7,990 bases of DNA from an uncultured Clostridium sp. GTDB lineage: Bacteria > Bacillota > Clostridia > Oscillospirales > Acutalibacteraceae. Below are positions 6,915 through 7,990 of this stretch, in pieces; position 1 is the first letter of the stretch, and the number at the start of each line of letters is the position of its first letter. The translations under genes were made by a program, and so were the position numbers. The notes beneath the pieces are model-generated. The model saw only the letters and a list, made by a program, of their open reading frames with translations, searched no databases and was not told the origin of the DNA. The DNA lies in the NCBI GenBank assembly GCA_900547915.1, contig URIN01000051.1, positions 1 through 7,990 of the forward strand, in the 5' to 3' direction.

Positions 6915-7048
6915 TATTTCTCTGCCTTGCTGAATTTCTTAAGCTCTGCAGGAGCCTTCGGCTGATAAATGAAGCCGCAGGTTGTGCTGTTTGCATCCCT
7001 TTTAAGGGTGAGCTCTACAGCTTTTTCAAGCATGGAAATCTTTTTCAT
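6914..7048 (-). CDS. agrD: AgrD-like cyclic autoinducer peptide precursor (44 aa)
   Basis: A short ORF immediately upstream of agrB. It has the three parts of an AgrD precursor: an amphipathic N-terminal helix (MKKISMLEKAVELTLKRD), a core with a single Cys24 (NSTTCGFIY), and a charged C-terminal tail with the conserved P-x-E-L element (PKAPAELKKFSKAEK). By analogy with S. aureus AIP-I, whose ring is CDFIM, the likely ring is C24-GFIY with a thioester between Cys24 and Tyr28 and an N-terminal tail of a few residues. The exact ends of the mature peptide are inferred. An AAGGAAG site lies seven bases before the ATG at 7048. The stop codon overlaps the agrB start by one base. The peptide would be exported and sensed by a histidine kinase not encoded in this window. 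Confidence 0.92.
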   Translation of the reverse strand: MKKISMLEKAVELTLKRDANSTTCGFIYQPKAPAELKKFSKAEK

Positions 7049-7084
7049 TTTACTACTTCCTTTCTTATTAATATTTACGGCTTT

Positions 7085-7113
7085 ATTTTAATTCAGACAT
7101 CCATAATTTTCCA
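7085..7113 (-). promoter_or_regulatory. Candidate promoter of agrDB
   Basis: On the minus strand TGGAAA (7108-7113) lies 17 bp before TAAAAT (7085-7090). The start point would be near 7078, about 30 bases before the agrD ATG and just upstream of its ribosome binding site. The -35 is a partial match, as expected for a promoter that needs an activator. The paired repeats at 7121-7150 lie directly upstream. Confidence 0.4.
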
Positions 7114-7120
7114 TATAGTT

Positions 7121-7150
7121 TGCAAAATCAGAGATTATGTATGCAAAAAA
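7121..7150 (-). promoter_or_regulatory. Paired direct repeats upstream of agrDB promoter
   Basis: On the minus strand TTTTTTGCA (7142-7150) is followed, after 12 bases, by GATTTTGCA (7121-7129), a 21-bp period that places both copies on one face of the helix. The second copy ends 30 bp before the TAAAAT -10 box. Two 9-bp direct repeats with a 12- or 13-bp spacer is the layout of AgrA/LytTR sites, although the bases do not match the known staphylococcal consensus. The same motif and period recur at 7782-7811. Confidence 0.42.
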
Positions 7151-7177
7151 ACATCATATTCCGTTTTTTAGTTATAA

Positions 7178-7198
7178 ATTCCTGTTATTTGTAGGAAT
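7178..7198. repeat. Inverted repeat in the agrDB / XRE intergenic region
   Basis: ATTCCT (7178-7183) and AGGAAT (7193-7198) form an inverted repeat with a 9-base spacer. A further ATATTCC at 7156-7162 also pairs with GGAATAT at 7194-7200. The site lies between the divergent promoters and could be an operator, for instance for the adjacent XRE regulator. This is inference from position. Confidence 0.35.
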
Positions 7199-7201
7199 AT
7201 A

Positions 7202-7230
7202 TTTTCATCTCAGTGAAAGAGAATAATAAT
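7202..7230 (+). promoter_or_regulatory. Candidate promoter of the XRE regulator gene
   Basis: TTTTCA (7202-7207) and AATAAT (7225-7230) are 17 bp apart, matching four and five of six consensus positions. The start point would be near 7237, leaving about 43 bases of leader before the ATG at 7280. The inverted repeat at 7178-7198 lies immediately upstream. Confidence 0.4.
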
Positions 7231-7279
7231 ACTGTTTATTTCCCGATAAATTAATGATAAAATTTTCACGGTGATATAT

Positions 7280-7609
7280 ATGGTTTTGAATTACAGGATT
7301 ATGGGATTCAGGATTGCTCAAAGACGTCAGTCATTAGGACTTAAACAGGCGCAACTTGCAAAAACAGTTGGCATTTCCGCAAAATACATATCGGATATTG
7401 AAACAGGCAAGAGACACCCGTCACTTGAAACGCTTGTAAAAATATGTGAAGCTCTCAGAATAACGCCCGATTATATTATTTTAGGTGCAATGGTAAAAGA
7501 AGAGGATCTAAATATACTTGATTCCTTAAAACTGCTTTCACCGCAGGATAAAAGAAAAGCCGAAAAAATAATACGTATCTTATGTGAAAAATCAGACGAC
7601 TGGTTCTGA
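7280..7609 (+). CDS. XRE-family helix-turn-helix regulator (109 aa)
   Basis: A small Cro/CI-type DNA-binding protein. The N-terminal domain (about 4-66) carries the classical XRE pattern: GFRIAQRRQSLGLKQAQLAK, then VGISAKYISDIETGKRHPSLETLVKICEAL, with the recognition helix at about 33-41. The remaining 40 residues (LKLLSPQDKRKAEKIIRILC) form a short helical tail that probably dimerises. The frame is open from a GTG at 7271, but ATG at 7280 is preferred because GGTGAT at 7270-7275 is a good Shine-Dalgarno sequence at about six bases. The gene is divergent from agrDB across 231 bases and may control that promoter or its own. No phage genes adjoin it here. There is no strong terminator right after the gene; the next one is at 7907. 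Confidence 0.93.
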   Translation: MVLNYRIMGFRIAQRRQSLGLKQAQLAKTVGISAKYISDIETGKRHPSLETLVKICEALRITPDYIILGAMVKEEDLNILDSLKLLSPQDKRKAEKIIRILCEKSDDWF

Positions 7610-7714
7610 ACACCAAAAGTAAAAATCTGTTTAATACAGCTTCAAAAAGCACACAATAAAAACAATTTGTTTATTAACGCTCATAAATAAAAATATACTT
7701 TGCAGGGATGTAAA
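7610..7714. other. AT-rich spacer after XRE gene, no gene seen
   Basis: I see no ORF of credible length on either strand. A small CTGT/ACAG hairpin (7627-7639) has no T-run and is not a convincing terminator. The XRE transcript may therefore continue as far as the terminator at 7907. Confidence 0.6.
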
Positions 7715-7744
7715 TTGATGTTGCGTTGTATTTTCTAATATAAT
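7715..7744 (+). promoter_or_regulatory. Strong-looking promoter in noncoding DNA downstream of XRE gene
   Basis: TTGATG (7715-7720) lies 18 bp before a perfect TATAAT (7739-7744). The start point would be near 7751. No ORF follows before the terminator at 7907-7938, so the product would be a noncoding RNA of about 190 bases, or a leader attenuated before a gene beyond the contig end. Confidence 0.45.
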
Positions 7745-7781
7745 TTTATTGATATTTAATGTAAAAAATATTTTTATCTAT

Positions 7782-7811
7782 TTTTTTGCATGATTTTTCT
7801 ACTTTTTTGCA
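7782..7811 (+). promoter_or_regulatory. Paired TTTTTTGCA direct repeats, 21-bp period
   Basis: Two identical 9-mers TTTTTTGCA (7782-7790 and 7803-7811) are separated by 12 bases. The second ends 29 bp before TAAAAT (7841-7846). Motif, spacing and distance to the -10-like box nearly repeat those upstream of agrDB, which suggests one shared activator. Poly-T tracts in AT-rich DNA make chance matches possible. Confidence 0.42.
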
Positions 7812-7834
7812 CACAACCAAGCAAAACAAATACA

Positions 7835-7853
7835 ATATGATAAAATATCATAT
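7835..7853. repeat. Inverted repeat ATATGAT-N5-ATCATAT over a -10-like box
   Basis: Perfect 7-bp arms (7835-7841 and 7847-7853) surround AAAAT. The repeat covers both possible -10 boxes (TATGAT 7836-7841 and TAAAAT 7841-7846), so a protein bound here could block initiation. Confidence 0.4.
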
Positions 7854-7938
7854 GTATTTATCACCACCCAACACCCCGGTGATAAAACCGGCATGCGCCG
7901 AAAAAACGGAGCGGACTTTTTGTCTGCTCCGCCTTTTT
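7853..7938 (+). ncRNA. Putative small regulatory RNA (about 86 nt) or attenuated leader
   Basis: After the -10-like box at 7841-7846 there is no ORF, but there are three consecutive hairpins. The first has a perfect 9-bp stem TTTATCACC/GGTGATAAA (7857-7865 with 7878-7886) presenting a 12-base C-rich loop (ACCCAACACCCC). The second is a small CGGC/GCCG stem (7889-7900). The third is the terminator. A second pairing, CCGGT with ACCGG (7876-7880 with 7887-7891), is mutually exclusive with the first stem. C-rich loops that pair with Shine-Dalgarno sequences are known in staphylococcal RNAs such as RNAIII and the Rsa family. The 5' end is uncertain; with the promoter at 7715 the RNA would start near 7751. 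No known RNA family is recognised. Confidence 0.35.
7907..7938 (+). terminator. Bidirectional intrinsic terminator
   Basis: A 10-bp stem CGGAGCGGAC/GTCTGCTCCG (one G-U pair) with a TTTTT loop is followed by CC and TTTTT at 7934-7938. On the other strand the same stem is followed by six T (complement of 7901-7906), so it could also stop transcripts arriving from the right. It is the first strong plus-strand terminator after the XRE gene. Confidence 0.9.
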
Positions 7939-7954
7939 ATTATAAGTATAATAC

Positions 7955-7990
7955 CTGTCTCTTATACACATCTCCGAGCCCACGAGACGG
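7955..7990 (+). other. Illumina Nextera transposase adapter (sequencing artefact)
   Basis: From 7955 the sequence is the 19-base Tn5 mosaic end (CTGTCTCTTATACACATCT, 7955-7973), followed by CCGAGCCCACGAGAC (7974-7988), the read-2 Nextera tail in reverse complement. The last two bases are probably the start of an index. It is library adapter, not genomic DNA and not a native Tn5 end. Confidence 0.98.

Noticed and set aside
7627..7639. Terminator directly after the XRE gene
   Set aside because: The stem is four base pairs (CTGT/ACAG) and no T-run follows.
7955..7973. Native Tn5 mosaic end or transposon border
   Set aside because: It continues directly into the synthetic read-2 adapter tail at the contig edge, so it is library adapter.
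1..7990. CRISPR array, tRNA, rRNA or insertion sequence
   Set aside because: No regularly spaced repeats, no cloverleaf or rRNA sequence, and no transposase was found on either strand.

Overview
The window looks like a contig end from an anaerobic Gram-positive bacterium of the class Clostridia, most likely a gut or rumen member of the Ruminococcaceae/Oscillospiraceae. This rests on the trimeric NAD(P)-linked [FeFe] hydrogenase, the purine-rich Shine-Dalgarno sites, the AT-rich intergenic DNA with intrinsic terminators, and the Agr-type peptide pair. The taxonomic guess is an inference from protein style, not a database result. The last 36 bases are Illumina Nextera adapter, so genuine sequence ends near 7954.

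Layout, left to right. 1-164 (minus) is the 5' part of a small conserved protein cut by the window edge. 311-1802 (minus) is a two-gene unit, an ECF sigma factor followed by an overlapping single-pass membrane protein that is probably its anti-sigma factor; it ends in a strong terminator. 1968-6094 (minus) is hydC-hydB-hydA, encoding all three subunits of a soluble, probably electron-bifurcating [FeFe] hydrogenase. It has a good promoter at 6179-6207 and a 13-bp terminator stem at 1922-1954. 6321-7048 (minus) holds an Agr-like quorum-sensing pair: a 44-residue AgrD-type cyclic peptide precursor followed by the AgrB-type processing protease. A divergent XRE-family regulator lies at 7280-7609 (plus). 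The remaining DNA up to the adapter has no supported ORF but carries promoter-like sequences, paired direct repeats, hairpins and a bidirectional terminator, and may encode a small RNA.

How the parts fit. The hydrogenase would reoxidise NADH and reduced ferredoxin together to release H2 during fermentation. The sigma/anti-sigma pair is a self-contained envelope-sensing module. The right-hand 1.7 kb is the most interesting part. The agrDB promoter region and the noncoding region after the XRE gene both carry a pair of TTTTTTGCA-like direct repeats with the same 21-bp period, each pointing toward a possible -10 box 29-30 bp downstream. This layout resembles paired-repeat sites of AgrA/LytTR response regulators and would fit a quorum-sensing locus that also drives a small RNA, in the manner of agr/RNAIII. 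No agrC or agrA gene lies in the window, so this is a hypothesis.
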